Positions 16,178 through 23,761 of a stretch of DNA of 64,000 bases are shown here, one piece after another; the stretch's first letter is position 1; each line of letters starts with the position of its first letter. Under the pieces are notes generated by a model, which did not search any database, was not told the origin of the DNA, and saw only the letters and a list, made by a program, of their open reading frames with translations. Both the position numbers and the translations under genes were made by a program. This DNA comes from Cyanobium sp. NS01. Lineage in GTDB: Bacteria; Cyanobacteriota; Cyanobacteriia; PCC-6307; Cyanobiaceae. The stretch spans positions 496,001-560,000 of the forward strand of contig NZ_CP047940.1 of assembly GCF_014280235.1 (NCBI RefSeq), in the 5' to 3' direction.

Positions 16178-17974
16178 TCAAGGGGGGTTGCGAGGAGCCA
16201 GCTCACCTGCAACAGCACCAGGCTGAGCAGCGATTGCACCGCCATCGGCAAGCCAGCGCACCGCCACATGGTCTGAATCCACTCCCGCCTGAATGCCCAG
16301 GGGCCCAAGGCGTAGCCTCCCTGGCGGCGGAGCCTCGGCGAGGAGCTGGCCAAGCTTCTGTGCCGCAGTACGAGGACTGATCTCTAGCGGCAGAGGCAAG
16401 CCGAAAAAGCGATGCAGCTGCGCGAGTGTTGTCGCCGCATTGAACATCAGTAGCTGTTCTACAGGCAACCCGGGTGCTTCCGGGTCGGGATCGAACAGGC
16501 GATCAATCAAGGGCTGCAGCTTGGTGCGCATGGCCACGAAGACATGGTCGCCGGGTTCCAAGGCCGTGCTGCCGCGGGGCATGACCACCTCCCGGCCCCG
16601 CAGGATCAGGGTGACGAGCACGCCATCGGGCAGGGCCAGGTCGCGCAGGCGCTGGCCGGCCACCTGTGCCTTGGCTTTGACGGTGTAGTCGACGATCTCA
16701 CCATCGACCTTGCGCAGGGCGTTGATCTCCACCGACAGGGCCGGCGTGGGATCAGCGGGCCGGCCGATGTGCAGCCATCGCGCCACCAGCGGCAGCGACC
16801 AGCCCTGGGTGATCGCCGAGAGCAGCACCACGAAGAACACCGCGTTGAAGATCAGCTGGCTCTGGGGAACACCGGCCATCAAGGGGAAAGTGGCCAGGGT
16901 GATCGGCACGGCCCCCTTGAGGCCCACCCAGGAGAGGAAGGTGAGTTCCCGCCGCCGGAAGCGGAACGGCCAGGCCGCCACACAGACCGCGATCGGCCGT
17001 GCCACCAGGATCAGCACCAGGGCAATCAACAGACCGTCCCAGGCCACCGCCAGCAGCCGGCTGGGAAAGCTGAGCAGCCCCAGCATCACGAACAACACGA
17101 TCTGTCCCAGCCAGGCAGTGGCGTCGTGGAAGGAGAAGATTCCCCGCCGAAACACCAGCGAGCTGCTGCCGAGCACGATTCCGGCGACGTAAACCGCCAG
17201 GAAGCCGCTGCCCCCCAGCACGGCCGCCAGCCCGAAAGCCACCAGGCCGAAGGCGAGAGCCAGGAGGGGATAGAGGCCTGGGTAGTCGAGGTTGATGCGA
17301 TTGATCGCCCAGGTGGCCAGGCGGCCCACGCCAACTCCAGCGAGGCTTCCCACGCCGAACTGGGCGAGAAACAGAAGGGCCAGTTCCTGGGCAGAGTCGG
17401 TGCGGCCGGTGATCACCCCGATCAGGCCCAGTGTGAGGAAGATCGCCATCGGGTCATTGGAGCCGCTCTCCACCTCAAGGGTGGAGATGAGCCGGTCAGG
17501 CAGCTTCAGGCCGCTGCTGCGCAGCACCGAGAACACGGCGGCGGCATCGGTGGAGCCGACGATGCTGCCCAGCAGTAGCCCCTGCAGGATGGGGAGCTTC
17601 AGCACCCAGGCCGCCGCAACACCCGTGAGCACTGAGGTGAGCAGCACCCCGAGGGTGGAGAGCGCCAGGGCCGGCCGCCATACCCGTCGCACTGAGGCCA
17701 GGGACGTGCGCAGGCCGCCGTCGAACAGGATCAGGGCGAGGGCGACGCTGCCGATGCTGTTGGCCAGGTCGTAGTTCTCGAAGGGGATGCGGCCGATCCC
17801 TTCTGATCCGGCCAGCATCCCCACCGCGAGGAAGAGCACCAGCACCGGCATCCCCAGCCGGGCAGAGAACTTGCTGGAGGCAATGCCCAGCAGCAGCAAC
17901 ACGCCGGCCAACAGCACGGCCAGATTGATCCACACACTCCCCATGCCCTGCCGATCCGTCTGAGGATCGCGCAA
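16178..17974 (-). CDS. nhaP2: K+/H+ (or Na+/H+) antiporter of the CvrA/NhaP2 type
   Basis: Up to 598 residues; an internal ATG giving MGSVWINLAVLLAGV is a likely start. The first 390 residues form about 12 membrane helices of the CPA1 family, with NDPMAIFLTLG in the ion-binding region and FLSWVGLKGAVPITLA. A cytosolic RCK_C/TrkA-C domain follows (LRKVDGEIVDYTVKAKAQVAG to ALEPGDHVFVAMR), then a CorC/HlyC-like C-terminal part. NhaP2 moves K+ out in exchange for protons and helps with osmotic or pH stress. No damage is seen. Confidence 0.92.
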   Translation of the reverse strand: MRDPQTDRQGMGSVWINLAVLLAGVLLLLGIASSKFSARLGMPVLVLFLAVGMLAGSEGIGRIPFENYDLANSIGSVALALILFDGGLRTSLASVRRVWRPALALSTLGVLLTSVLTGVAAAWVLKLPILQGLLLGSIVGSTDAAAVFSVLRSSGLKLPDRLISTLEVESGSNDPMAIFLTLGLIGVITGRTDSAQELALLFLAQFGVGSLAGVGVGRLATWAINRINLDYPGLYPLLALAFGLVAFGLAAVLGGSGFLAVYVAGIVLGSSSLVFRRGIFSFHDATAWLGQIVLFVMLGLLSFPSRLLAVAWDGLLIALVLILVARPIAVCVAAWPFRFRRRELTFLSWVGLKGAVPITLATFPLMAGVPQSQLIFNAVFFVVLLSAITQGWSLPLVARWLHIGRPADPTPALSVEINALRKVDGEIVDYTVKAKAQVAGQRLRDLALPDGVLVTLILRGREVVMPRGSTALEPGDHVFVAMRTKLQPLIDRLFDPDPEAPGLPVEQLLMFNAATTLAQLHRFFGLPLPLEISPRTAAQKLGQLLAEAPPPGRLRLGPLGIQAGVDSDHVAVRWLADGGAIAAQPGAVAGELAPRNPP

Positions 17975-18013
17975 CCTGGCCAGGAACGTCTCTCATTGGG
18001 TTGGGTTTCTGCC

Positions 18014-18175
18014 GTGGCCAGCACTTGGGCCGCGAATCCGAGACGCCAGCTCCTCAAGCTCGTTGGGTGGGCCACCGGCAGCGCGGCACTCTCGGTGGCC
18101 TGCCAATCCAGTCCTCCCTCCGAGTCCGCCGCGACTCAGGCCAGGGGTGAGCCGGGTGGTGCTGATTCGCACTGA
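18014..18175 (+). other. Tat/lipoprotein signal segment in a shifted frame
   Basis: From GTG 18014 the frame reads MASTWAANPRRQLLKLVGWA and then TGSAALSVACQSS, a twin-Arg motif (RRQLLK), a hydrophobic core and a lipobox (LSVAC). The frame ends at TGA 18173-18175 while the DUF362 body continues in the next frame. Tat signal peptides are usual at the front of cyanobacterial DUF362 proteins, so this is very probably the gene's own leader, separated by a frameshift between about 18080 and 18150. Confidence 0.65.
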
Positions 18176-18926
18176 CGACCGGGCGGCTGGAACCCATCAG
18201 GCACTTGACTTGCTGCAGCCCCCAGGGCTGGAGGGCAACAGCGTGTTCCTCAAGCCGAATTCCAACACGGCGGATCCAGCGCCGGCTGCCACCGATCCGA
18301 TCCTTCTGGAGGCCCTGGTGCTTGATGAACTGGAACGCGACGAATGGAGGCATGTTGCCGCTGAGGGCACCCACTGGCCCCGGGGGTACGCTTTTGCCCG
18401 CCCGGCTCTCGACGCCGGCGCCGTGGTGAACACCTGCTGCCTGAAGACCCATCGCTTCGGAGGGCAGTTCACCCTGTCCCTGAAGAACACGGTGGGACTG
18501 GTGGCTAAAACCGTGCCCGTAGATTCCCACAACTACATGGCCGACCTCCACTCCTCTCCCCATCAGCGGCGCATGATCGCTGAGGTGAACCAGGCCTGCA
18601 CGCCAGCTCTGGTGCTTCTCGATGCGGTGGAAGCCTTCGTGGACGGTGGCCCTGACCGGGGCACAATCGCCAGGCCCAACGTGATTCTTGCCGGCACGGA
18701 TCGGGTGGCGGTGGATGTGGTGGGGATCGCACTTCTGCGCCTGATGGGTACCACAGCCGCGCTGTCTCGTGGCTCGATCTGGGATCTGGAGCAGATTCAA
18801 CGCGCTGTGGAGCTGAATCTGGGCGTCGACTCGGCGGAGCGGATCGACATCGTGACGGCCGATATGCCGGGCCAGACCATGGCTGATCAGCTTCGCCGGC
18901 TTCTTGACAAAGCCCCGCAAGCCTGA
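18147..18926 (+). CDS. DUF362 domain protein, frameshifted and internally shortened
   Basis: 259 residues from the GTG at 18147; the frame is open from 18063. DUF362 proteins are often periplasmic or iron-sulfur associated and of unclear function. Visible family stretches are VVLIRTDDRAAG, the F-L-K-P-N motif followed by N-T-A-D-P, VVNTCCLKTHRFGGQFTLSLKN and the V-A-V-D-x-V-G-x-A block near the C-terminus. Between ADPAPAATDPILLEALV and RGYAFARPALDAG about 40 residues normally present (with a V-G-D-R-S-G type motif) are missing. With the signal peptide in another frame, this is probably a decaying gene. Confidence 0.75.
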   Translation: MSRVVLIRTDDRAAGTHQALDLLQPPGLEGNSVFLKPNSNTADPAPAATDPILLEALVLDELERDEWRHVAAEGTHWPRGYAFARPALDAGAVVNTCCLKTHRFGGQFTLSLKNTVGLVAKTVPVDSHNYMADLHSSPHQRRMIAEVNQACTPALVLLDAVEAFVDGGPDRGTIARPNVILAGTDRVAVDVVGIALLRLMGTTAALSRGSIWDLEQIQRAVELNLGVDSAERIDIVTADMPGQTMADQLRRLLDKAPQA

Positions 18927-18965
18927 CGTGACCCCGGAGGTCAGGCTCGATGCGCTGACCAGCGC

Positions 18966-19211
18966 CTACATCCGGCCAGCTTTGATGCCTTTTTTCACTT
19001 GTTCGATGGCCTCATCGATTAACTCAATGGCCTTTACACGGTGGCCGCCTTTGCCCGAACTGGCTTTCTCCAGGCTCTGCTTGGCCTCATTGAGGCTCGC
19101 CAGTGCAGCCTTCATGTTGGGCTGATTGGCCTGGGCGGGCAGGGCCAGCATCAGCGCCGCCGCGGCGCTGATGCTGGCGGTTGTAAGGGTGCCGATCGCC
19201 ATGCGTTTCAT
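18966..19211 (-). CDS. Small secreted helical protein
   Basis: 81 residues. An N-terminal signal peptide (MKRMAIGTLTTASISAAAAL, cut after a P-A-Q-A type site) precedes a mature part of about 53 residues that is almost all amphipathic helix, rich in Ala/Lys/Glu: MKAALASLNEAKQSLEKA, then VKAIELIDEAIEQVKKGIK. Small periplasmic helix-hairpin proteins with this L-x-x-A-x-x-x-L pattern are widespread and uncharacterised. Well-formed gene on its own. Confidence 0.75.
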   Translation of the reverse strand: MKRMAIGTLTTASISAAAALMLALPAQANQPNMKAALASLNEAKQSLEKASSGKGGHRVKAIELIDEAIEQVKKGIKAGRM

Positions 19212-19312
19212 GCTGTCTGTTGTGCTGCAGGAACCAAGGGGGCGCCAAGGCCCTGATTCAACGCTAACAGGATCCAGCGATCGCGCTCCAGCCCTGGGCA
19301 GGACACCTCACC

Positions 19313-19750
19313 TCAGGGCTGGCCGGGTTCCTCGCACTCCACAGCGCGGGAGAGTTCAGCCCGCGCCGCCATCACCGGCTGGGCCTTGGCCTTGAGCTGG
19401 GCGGCGGCCTCCTCGAGGGTGGTGTCCTTACTGCTGGCCACCTGGGCCACCTCGGAGCGGAAGGTTTTCAGCTGCTCTTGAAAGGCTTTGGTGCGCAGCT
19501 CCTCAAGCTTCTGCTCCGAGGCTTCAAGGTTGGTAATGGCTGTACCCAGGGCCCCTTCAGCCTCCTTGGCCTCTCCCACCGTGGAGGCGGGGGTCAGCTG
19601 GGCCACGGTGGTGAGGGCCTGGCTGACCTCAGTGAGCTGGGCGCAGATCTTGGCTTCGGTCTTCTCCTTGCGGGCGGCCATGTCCTGCTGTTGGCATGCG
19701 GTGGTGGCGAGGGCGAGCAGGCAGGCCGAAGCAAACAGGGAGGAGCGCAT
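19313..19750 (-). CDS. Putative lipoprotein, coiled coil
   Basis: 145 residues. The N-terminus MRSSLFASACLLALATTAC is a signal with a Cys near residue 19, likely lipidated (A-T-T-A-C is a weak lipobox). The rest is Ala/Glu/Gln/Lys-rich and helical (LTEVSQALTTVAQLTP, ASEQKLEELRTKAFQEQLK), typical of periplasmic coiled coils. No family recognised. It sits with another small secreted protein on the same strand. Confidence 0.7.
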   Translation of the reverse strand: MRSSLFASACLLALATTACQQQDMAARKEKTEAKICAQLTEVSQALTTVAQLTPASTVGEAKEAEGALGTAITNLEASEQKLEELRTKAFQEQLKTFRSEVAQVASSKDTTLEEAAAQLKAKAQPVMAARAELSRAVECEEPGQP

Positions 19751-19948
19751 GAGATCGAAAATCGTTCATGGCGAACCTTAGCCCTGAGCGATGGAATGGT
19801 CTACCCAGCACTCTTGCCACGGCACTGGAGGGCCATGACATGGTTGATCACCTGAAGAGTCTTTCTGACGCCCGGCCCGGTTCCCATGCCGTTATTGAGC
19901 TGTGGAACAGCAAAACAATCAGGTGCCGTGAATCTGTTGATTTAGAGT

Positions 19949-20269
19949 TCAGGGCTGATAGTTTGCACCTGGCCATAAATCATTGATTTCATGGGCCTGA
20001 TGTTGTTCACTAAAGCGTTCCCAGGTAATACCGTTCACGTCGGTATCCTCCGAGAATTCGAGTGCCGTAGAGTCTTCCCAGCCCAAATGCCTTAAAGTTC
20101 CTGCATCGTGGTCAGGGTCTTTTCGCACAGAAATGTTTAAAGATTCCGTTCGCCACAGTGCGTATTCGCCAGGAATGGTTGAGCATGGCTGAATCCCCAG
20201 GCGAGAAGAATAGTCAGCAATAGTTTCTTCTATTCTGTTTGTAGAAATGGCGATGTGAAATTTCTTCAT
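19949..20269 (-). CDS. VOC (glyoxalase/bleomycin-resistance) superfamily protein
   Basis: 106 residues. It opens KKFHIAISTNRIEETIADYS with a beta-alpha-beta start, R-L-G-I-x-P, then ALWRTESLNISVRKD, a half-VOC module of about the usual length. Metal-binding residues cannot be assigned with confidence. Codon use is A+T-rich like the neighbouring DUF262-HipA genes and unlike the host. Its start lies ten bases beyond the attC-like structure at 20279-20367, as expected for the next cassette in an array, but no attC is recognised behind its stop, so it may be a last cassette that has lost its site. Confidence 0.7.
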   Translation of the reverse strand: MKKFHIAISTNRIEETIADYSSRLGIQPCSTIPGEYALWRTESLNISVRKDPDHDAGTLRHLGWEDSTALEFSEDTDVNGITWERFSEQHQAHEINDLWPGANYQP

Positions 20270-20278
20270 GATTTTCCT

Positions 20279-20367
20279 GTTTTAGCGGTTCGCCTCACCG
20301 GACGTTGGTTGCATATGCAACTCAGACAAACGTATTGGCACGTTCCGGTGCGGCGCGTTTGTTAGGG
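20279..20367 (-). repeat. attC-like recombination site (3' end of the DUF262-HipA cassette)
   Basis: An imperfect palindrome of 89 bp. Arms CGCCTCACCGGACGT (20291-20305) and ACGTTCCGGTGCGGCG (20340-20355) pair except for one extra T (20343/20344) and one mismatch. Read on the minus strand it begins CCCTAACAAACGC, a typical attC R'' opening. The loop carries the perfect palindrome GTTGCATATGCAAC (20308-20321). The unpaired T on the plus strand matches the extra-helical base expected on the bottom strand of an attC. The R' core is GCTAAAA, weak against GTTRRRY, as happens when the next cassette supplies it. Confidence 0.7.
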
Positions 20368-20407
20368 TATGCGAGCTTGCGAGAAGCAATAGAATTCATT
20401 ATGCTAT

Positions 20408-21661
20408 TTATATAGGCCAGTTCATTTGAATCGCATGCGGGCGCAACAGCGGCACTCGCCCCCAGAAATCCTGAAGACGTTTTAAATGAGGCAGGGGAAG
20501 CAAGGTCGAGGCTTGTGAGCTATTCCACGCATCTACTAATTGAATTAACGTCTCTTGAACCGTTTGAGTCGTCTTAATTGGATCAGCACCAGCACGCTTA
20601 GCAAGTAACTCGAATCTTTCTAATTCTAAAGCGAACCAGTTTTTTGTACCTGCCAGCTTAAGAGCAAGCTCAGAGCTTAGCTCTGGCCATGCAATTGTGC
20701 AGACCTGATCGTACATGGGTGCAAGGCTTGGTTGCTGCTTATTCAAATAGAGAAAAGACCAGTTCTTTAGATGAGCGTCTGCATTTCCAGAGGCAATGAC
20801 AAATGTTAGGCGGCGAATGAATTCATAGTATGCTTCACAACCAAGAAGTTGCTTGACTAATCCGCCACACTGTTCATACTTTATGTGGTCATATTTAAGT
20901 TGTGGACGCAAGTTAGCAACCTGGGCAAAGTCCTCTTGATGAATGCGCAGTCCTTCATGCCTGTCGTACCGTCGGATTACAAAAACATGATTTCCAAAGT
21001 CAGTATGTTTTTTCAGCGAAATGCTAACCGTACTGGCATCTTGTAAGTAACATTCAGGCACGTCAAACCCAGCAGACATCGCCCACTGCATCATGGCATA
21101 TTCATTCTCGACGGTAAACGGAAAGCGGGCTGAGCCTAGCTTGACAATCCATTCACCATCTTGATTGCTTGCAGGCAGAGTTATCCTGTCTGGTTCGCGC
21201 AGAACAGAGAATTTCATTTGGACACCAGCTAATGAAAATCGAAGACCAGGGTCACTATTTAGTATATTATCATGATCTGTTTCATATGCAGAGACTTCTA
21301 AGTCTTCTTGAACTGGTAAATCATCTCCATCTACACTAACGATCTCCACTGCGCCAGGCAAGTCACGCCCAACAGCCCCTAATAGAGCCAGATCGTCACC
21401 CGGACTAACTCCTAGGCTATCTTCGATAAGATTCCGTAGTGCACCATGCTCCGGAACTAAATTCGCAAAAAAGGAAGGAAGCGAACGATTCTTTCCATAG
21501 TAAGATCGGGAGAGATCATCCTCAAAAGCCTGGCTTAGTACAGGACGATCAGTCATTGACAAATAGGACTCAGTGAAGCGAAAAGCGATCTGCCCTTTTG
21601 TAGTCTGGCTCAAATATCCAATTATCTTTCCATGAAGACCGACTCCCAAAGTGACTGTCAC
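20408..21661 (-). CDS. HipA-family serine/threonine kinase
   Basis: 417 residues. The N-terminal HipA subdomain shows SLPSFFANLVPEHGALRNLI (about 60-80). The kinase part has the Gly-rich loop FSLAGVQMKFSV with Ser143 at the place of the autophosphorylated Ser of E. coli HipA, the ATP Lys in WIVKLG (174), VIRRYDR, HQEDFAQV, the catalytic loop SGNADAHLKNWS (Asp295, Asn300) and the metal-binding MYDQ (Asp318). HipA kinases phosphorylate tRNA synthetases or other targets and stop growth. No HipB-like HTH gene is next to it; the partner is a DUF262 gene whose stop overlaps this ATG (ATGA). Active kinase expected. A+T-rich codon use indicates transfer. Confidence 0.9.
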   Translation of the reverse strand: MTVTLGVGLHGKIIGYLSQTTKGQIAFRFTESYLSMTDRPVLSQAFEDDLSRSYYGKNRSLPSFFANLVPEHGALRNLIEDSLGVSPGDDLALLGAVGRDLPGAVEIVSVDGDDLPVQEDLEVSAYETDHDNILNSDPGLRFSLAGVQMKFSVLREPDRITLPASNQDGEWIVKLGSARFPFTVENEYAMMQWAMSAGFDVPECYLQDASTVSISLKKHTDFGNHVFVIRRYDRHEGLRIHQEDFAQVANLRPQLKYDHIKYEQCGGLVKQLLGCEAYYEFIRRLTFVIASGNADAHLKNWSFLYLNKQQPSLAPMYDQVCTIAWPELSSELALKLAGTKNWFALELERFELLAKRAGADPIKTTQTVQETLIQLVDAWNSSQASTLLPLPHLKRLQDFWGRVPLLRPHAIQMNWPI

Positions 21662-23292
21662 TCCTCTTCTCCTGTTTGTTGTAAGATGTATTTAATGCTT
21701 GGTCGGTCATTCATGTCCCAAGCAGCCAAGCGTGAACCAAAGGATTCAACTGCCTCTATAAGAAGCTCACCCCGGCATGACAAGAATTCATCAAGCTTAC
21801 CAGCCCCGAGAAGTTCCGCAGCGTGTTTATCGATGCAGTGTGATCTAAGTATCCTCGAATCCGGTCCCTCTCTATTGATTAGGTCAACAATCTCTTTTCG
21901 GACTCCTTTAACGATAGGGGGCAGCAGAATGCGATTCGACGGATGATGTGTTGCTTCGGTTCCAGTTGAAATGATTTTGCGAAAGGCATTAAGATCGTGT
22001 TCCTGAATTAGATCGGCAATATCAATCATTTTTTCATTTTCAGGATTAAGTGGACGAAGTGAACTTAAAGAAACAAGAATAATTCGGCTATCTGTTGCTC
22101 GAGCATCAAATTTTTGTGGCAAGGCAAAGCCTGTCCCTTTTGTGCGAGGGATTTCACCTAATAATATTTGCATGGTTCTTTCTGGTTCATTACCTTTGAT
22201 AGCGTCTAGGCTGTGGCGAAGCAAGGTTCTTTCATCAATCGACTTTACTCCCAATAGAGTTCGCCATATCCACCGGACGAGTAAGTTTATTGTTCTGCTA
22301 TTAGGCTCTGGATAAAGGCCAAAAAACTTCGTCAGAACAAAGAGCGGAAGTGAACGTGGCAGTAGTCTAAGATGAGGGATCTCAGCATGTGTTTTGAGGA
22401 ATATTAGTACTTGCCTAAGTGCAGGTAACGCTTCGCTGACTGCATGACGAAGTATATCAGGATCTCGACGATAGTGATCTGAAATGCTTCGGGTAGCATC
22501 TAGACCTTTAAAGGCAATAATGGCAGAAAGCAGTTGATCTTCTGAAGGTCGCCCGATACCGAGAGCCATCAATTCATCAGCTAAACCACTAAGGGTAGAT
22601 GGCTCATCCGACTTCCGGCCAAACAGTGCATCATGAATATCCTCCCATTTCATCTTTTTTCCTGAATCGTTAATTCGGTAAAAGATATCTCGAAGAAGCT
22701 TCTCGTCCCCTGTTTCAACAACATAAAGTGGAATTTCGTATTGACGAATTCGCGCGCCAGCATCAAAAACAGACTTTCGCAGTTGTGAATCTTTAGCATG
22801 CTTCCAATTAAAAACCCATTCGCTTAAGGACGATGCATCTAATAGCTGCGTAATTGGTACCCATGTTGTGGGGATATTGCCGCTTCTGGGTGGGACATGA
22901 AAGACTTGTTTACTAGCATCAAAGTAAAGAACCCAGGGATCATCTGGAGTTACTGGCATTTCTTTATCACGCGCCAATCCAGCAGCAAGCGCAGTCAACC
23001 GTTGTTGTCCATCGACAACCCATAATGCTGTATTTGACTCTGATGCATCGACTCTAACAGCTCCATATTGTAGTGCAGAAGCAGGAGCATACGCCCTTCT
23101 CATCAAAAATGAGCCAACAGGATATCCTTGATAGATGCTGTCAAAAAACAATTTCACGTCCTCTGATTCCCATCGGAGTGGTCGCTGAAAATCAGGAACT
23201 CGTATTAAGCCACGCTTGGTTTCACGAATTAATGCCTCAACTGAAATAGTCTCTGCTTGGAGATCAAGCCGCTTTTTTGCTGACGTGGCCAT
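21658..23292 (-). CDS. DUF262 domain protein (GmrSD N-terminal-like)
   Basis: 544 residues. The ParB/Srx-like DUF262 domain covers roughly the first 230 residues: VPDFQRPLRWESEDVKLFFD (32-51), SIYQGYPVGSFL, the hallmark DGQQRLTAL (94-102), and FYRINDSGKKMKW further on. DUF262 binds NTP and drives nuclease modules in GmrSD and related phage-restriction enzymes. Here the second half is an all-helical region of no recognised family ending SRILRSHCIDKHAAEL and so on, with no visible DUF1524 HNH motif. It is the first gene of a two-gene unit, overlapping the HipA kinase by four bases. Probably a sensor or switch for the kinase (inference). Confidence 0.85.
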   Translation of the reverse strand: MATSAKKRLDLQAETISVEALIRETKRGLIRVPDFQRPLRWESEDVKLFFDSIYQGYPVGSFLMRRAYAPASALQYGAVRVDASESNTALWVVDGQQRLTALAAGLARDKEMPVTPDDPWVLYFDASKQVFHVPPRSGNIPTTWVPITQLLDASSLSEWVFNWKHAKDSQLRKSVFDAGARIRQYEIPLYVVETGDEKLLRDIFYRINDSGKKMKWEDIHDALFGRKSDEPSTLSGLADELMALGIGRPSEDQLLSAIIAFKGLDATRSISDHYRRDPDILRHAVSEALPALRQVLIFLKTHAEIPHLRLLPRSLPLFVLTKFFGLYPEPNSRTINLLVRWIWRTLLGVKSIDERTLLRHSLDAIKGNEPERTMQILLGEIPRTKGTGFALPQKFDARATDSRIILVSLSSLRPLNPENEKMIDIADLIQEHDLNAFRKIISTGTEATHHPSNRILLPPIVKGVRKEIVDLINREGPDSRILRSHCIDKHAAELLGAGKLDEFLSCRGELLIEAVESFGSRLAAWDMNDRPSIKYILQQTGEEE

Positions 23293-23356
23293 AATTCTTC
23301 AGAAGATTTCTCGATTAAGACGCCTGTTGAGGTTCGTTTAGACTCGGTGTAGCTGT

Positions 23357-23362
23357 ATTGTA
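23357..23362 (-). promoter_or_regulatory. Possible -10 box for the DUF262-HipA operon
   Basis: TACAAT on the minus strand, 65 bp upstream of the DUF262 ATG and inside the cassette. No good -35 hexamer is seen at 17 bases. If real, the cassette carries its own promoter, as toxin-antitoxin and defence cassettes often do. Confidence 0.35.
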
Positions 23363-23426
23363 TGAGTTTTGCATCGGCGGGTGGTGGCTTTTGCAATAGA
23401 AGAAGGAATGACCAAGCTTGGTGTCA

Positions 23427-23516
23427 CCCTAACGATTAGCTGAGCCGCACCGCCGTTCTTGACGAACGTCGTTCGGCTAGCAGGCGGTGTCGGCTCGAGC
23501 TTGCTGTTGCTTAGCC
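23427..23516 (-). repeat. attC-like recombination site (upstream boundary of the cassette)
   Basis: 90 bp. Plus-strand arms AGCTGAGCCGCACCGCC (23438-23454) and GGCGGTGTCGGCTCGAGCT (23483-23501) pair fully except for two single extra bases, T (23490) and G (23497), both in the arm on the R'' side of the plus strand. Extra-helical T and G on the bottom strand are the hallmark that lets integron integrase choose the strand. R' read on the minus strand is GTTAGGG (23433-23427); the R'' side is the weaker GGCTAAGCAAC. The terminal loop contains CGAACG-A-CGTTCG. Its minus-strand translation gives a conserved-looking false peptide (LEPTPPASR). Confidence 0.75.
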
Positions 23517-23761
23517 GTGCAGATATCCTAGGCACCGTGAACAACCGTAAAAACACGGTCGAAGCAACGCTCAATGGATGGGTCCGTTATCCACCTGCAA
23601 GTGAGCCCTCTTGCCAGCATAAGCTCCTCGCCATGTTCTGCCCGCAAGTCGATTCCTTGCCAAAGCAGGCTTTTGAGGCAGAAGCTTTAAAGCCCTGGCA
23701 GCTTATGCGGACCCGTTAACGCAATGTTCCTTTCGCTACCGATGGCTGGTGGACTGGCCGG
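23517..23761. other. Intergenic region, possible remnant of a further cassette
   Basis: 245 bases with no gene. GCATAAGC (near 23619) and GCTTATGC (near 23701) form a distant inverted repeat, and TCCGTTA/CCCGTTA occur on its outer sides, but arms and cores are too weak to call a third attC. Confidence 0.4.

Larger units (their letters stand above)
20286..23432 (-). mobile_element. Integron-type gene cassette carrying DUF262 and HipA
   Basis: About 3147 bp bounded by the predicted G/TT crossover of the attC-like site at 23427-23516 and that of the site at 20279-20367. The cassette begins (minus strand) TTAGGG. When it is closed to a circle this follows the G of the far site and gives GTTAGGG, the exact complement of its own R'' CCCTAAC. 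Both genes read in the cassette direction and the site follows the last gene, as in integrons. No integron integrase is in the window. G+C is far below the host: 27 of 60 in the line starting 22081, against 45 of 60 in the line starting 24001, counted by hand. Confidence 0.65.

Noticed and set aside
20408-21661. Classical HipAB toxin-antitoxin locus
   Set aside because: No HTH antitoxin gene before or after HipA; the coupled partner is a DUF262 protein.
23338-23574. 78-codon minus-strand frame with LEPTPPASR
   Set aside because: It is the translation of the attC-like palindrome; apparent conservation comes from the repeat, not from a protein.
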